A DNA stretch of 5,940 bases from Microbacter sp049976245 (GTDB lineage Bacteria; Bacteroidota; Bacteroidia; Bacteroidales; Paludibacteraceae): NCBI GenBank assembly GCA_049976245.1, contig JBMFIQ010000074.1:1-5940 (forward strand), given 5' to 3'. Positions 5,782 to 5,940 of this stretch are shown piece after piece (position 1 is the stretch's first letter; every line of letters starts with the position of its first letter). The notes under the pieces are model-generated. The model saw nothing but the letters and a program-made list of their open reading frames with translations, had not been told where the DNA came from and searched no databases. The translations under genes and the position numbers were made by a program.

Positions 5782-5885
5782 TGACACTATGGAATAACGA
5801 AACTGAAATCCAATTTTTTATTGAAGCACTCAAAAACTTTGCTTCTCCAGAACAATTATTTTATTCAACTTTCGCAAGCAAATAA
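5778..5885 (+). pseudogene. 35-codon ORF, possible remnant of a further gene
   Basis: Starts at ATG 5778, overlapping the preceding stop as ATGA, and ends at TAA 5883-5885. The peptide begins M-M-T-L-W-N-N-E-T-E-I-Q-F-F-I-E-A-L and ends Y-S-T-F-A-S-K. It is amphipathic and protein-like but not recognised. After the stop the next frame reads N-N-D-L-I-F-R-Y-D before another stop, so this may be the first part of a longer gene cut by a frameshift. Alternatives are a displaced piece of the endonuclease gene or a chance ORF. The ATGA overlap is the main reason to list it. Confidence 0.3.
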
Positions 5886-5940
5886 TGATTTGATTTTTAG
5901 GTATGATTAAGTGAATGTAATTTGATAATCAGTTTCTTAT

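Overview
The window looks like a piece of a Bacteroidota (probably Bacteroidales-type) chromosome. The basis is a secreted DUF1573 protein, a zwf-pgl pair, starts without convincing Shine-Dalgarno sequences, and matches to the Bacteroidota promoter pattern TTTG-N19-TAnnTTTG ahead of zwf and ahead of the methyltransferase remnant. No taxonomic search could be run, so this placement is inference.

Left part (1-3901): ordinary, moderately GC-rich housekeeping DNA. A minus-strand gene (126-1211) encodes an exported protein with two or three DUF1573/ASH-like Ig folds. A divergent intergenic region of about 370 bp separates it from glucose-6-phosphate dehydrogenase (zwf, best start 1584) and 6-phosphogluconolactonase (pgl, 3194-3901). 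These two enzymes catalyse consecutive steps of the oxidative pentose phosphate pathway, glucose-6-phosphate to 6-phosphogluconolactone to 6-phosphogluconate, and produce NADPH. They are probably co-transcribed. No gnd (6-phosphogluconate dehydrogenase) lies in the window.

Middle (3902-4932): a small convergent minus-strand gene encodes a two-helix, histidine-containing membrane protein. It is followed by about 700 bp of AT-rich DNA with no confident gene, only a T-rich minus strand with long open, hydrophobic frames.

Right part (4933-5940): strongly AT-rich DNA that I read as the ruin of a restriction-modification operon. A beta-class (N4/N6) DNA methyltransferase 5' fragment is broken by stops and frameshifts and has lost its C-terminal part. 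Next comes an intact 64-codon ORF. A probable restriction-endonuclease fragment follows, starting on a TAATG overlap and carrying an in-frame TGA. A 35-codon ORF then starts on an ATGA overlap. The methyltransferase remnant is the firmest part of this reading; the endonuclease identity rests mainly on context and recalled family resemblance. This remnant, found only by reading across broken frames, is the most interesting item in the window.
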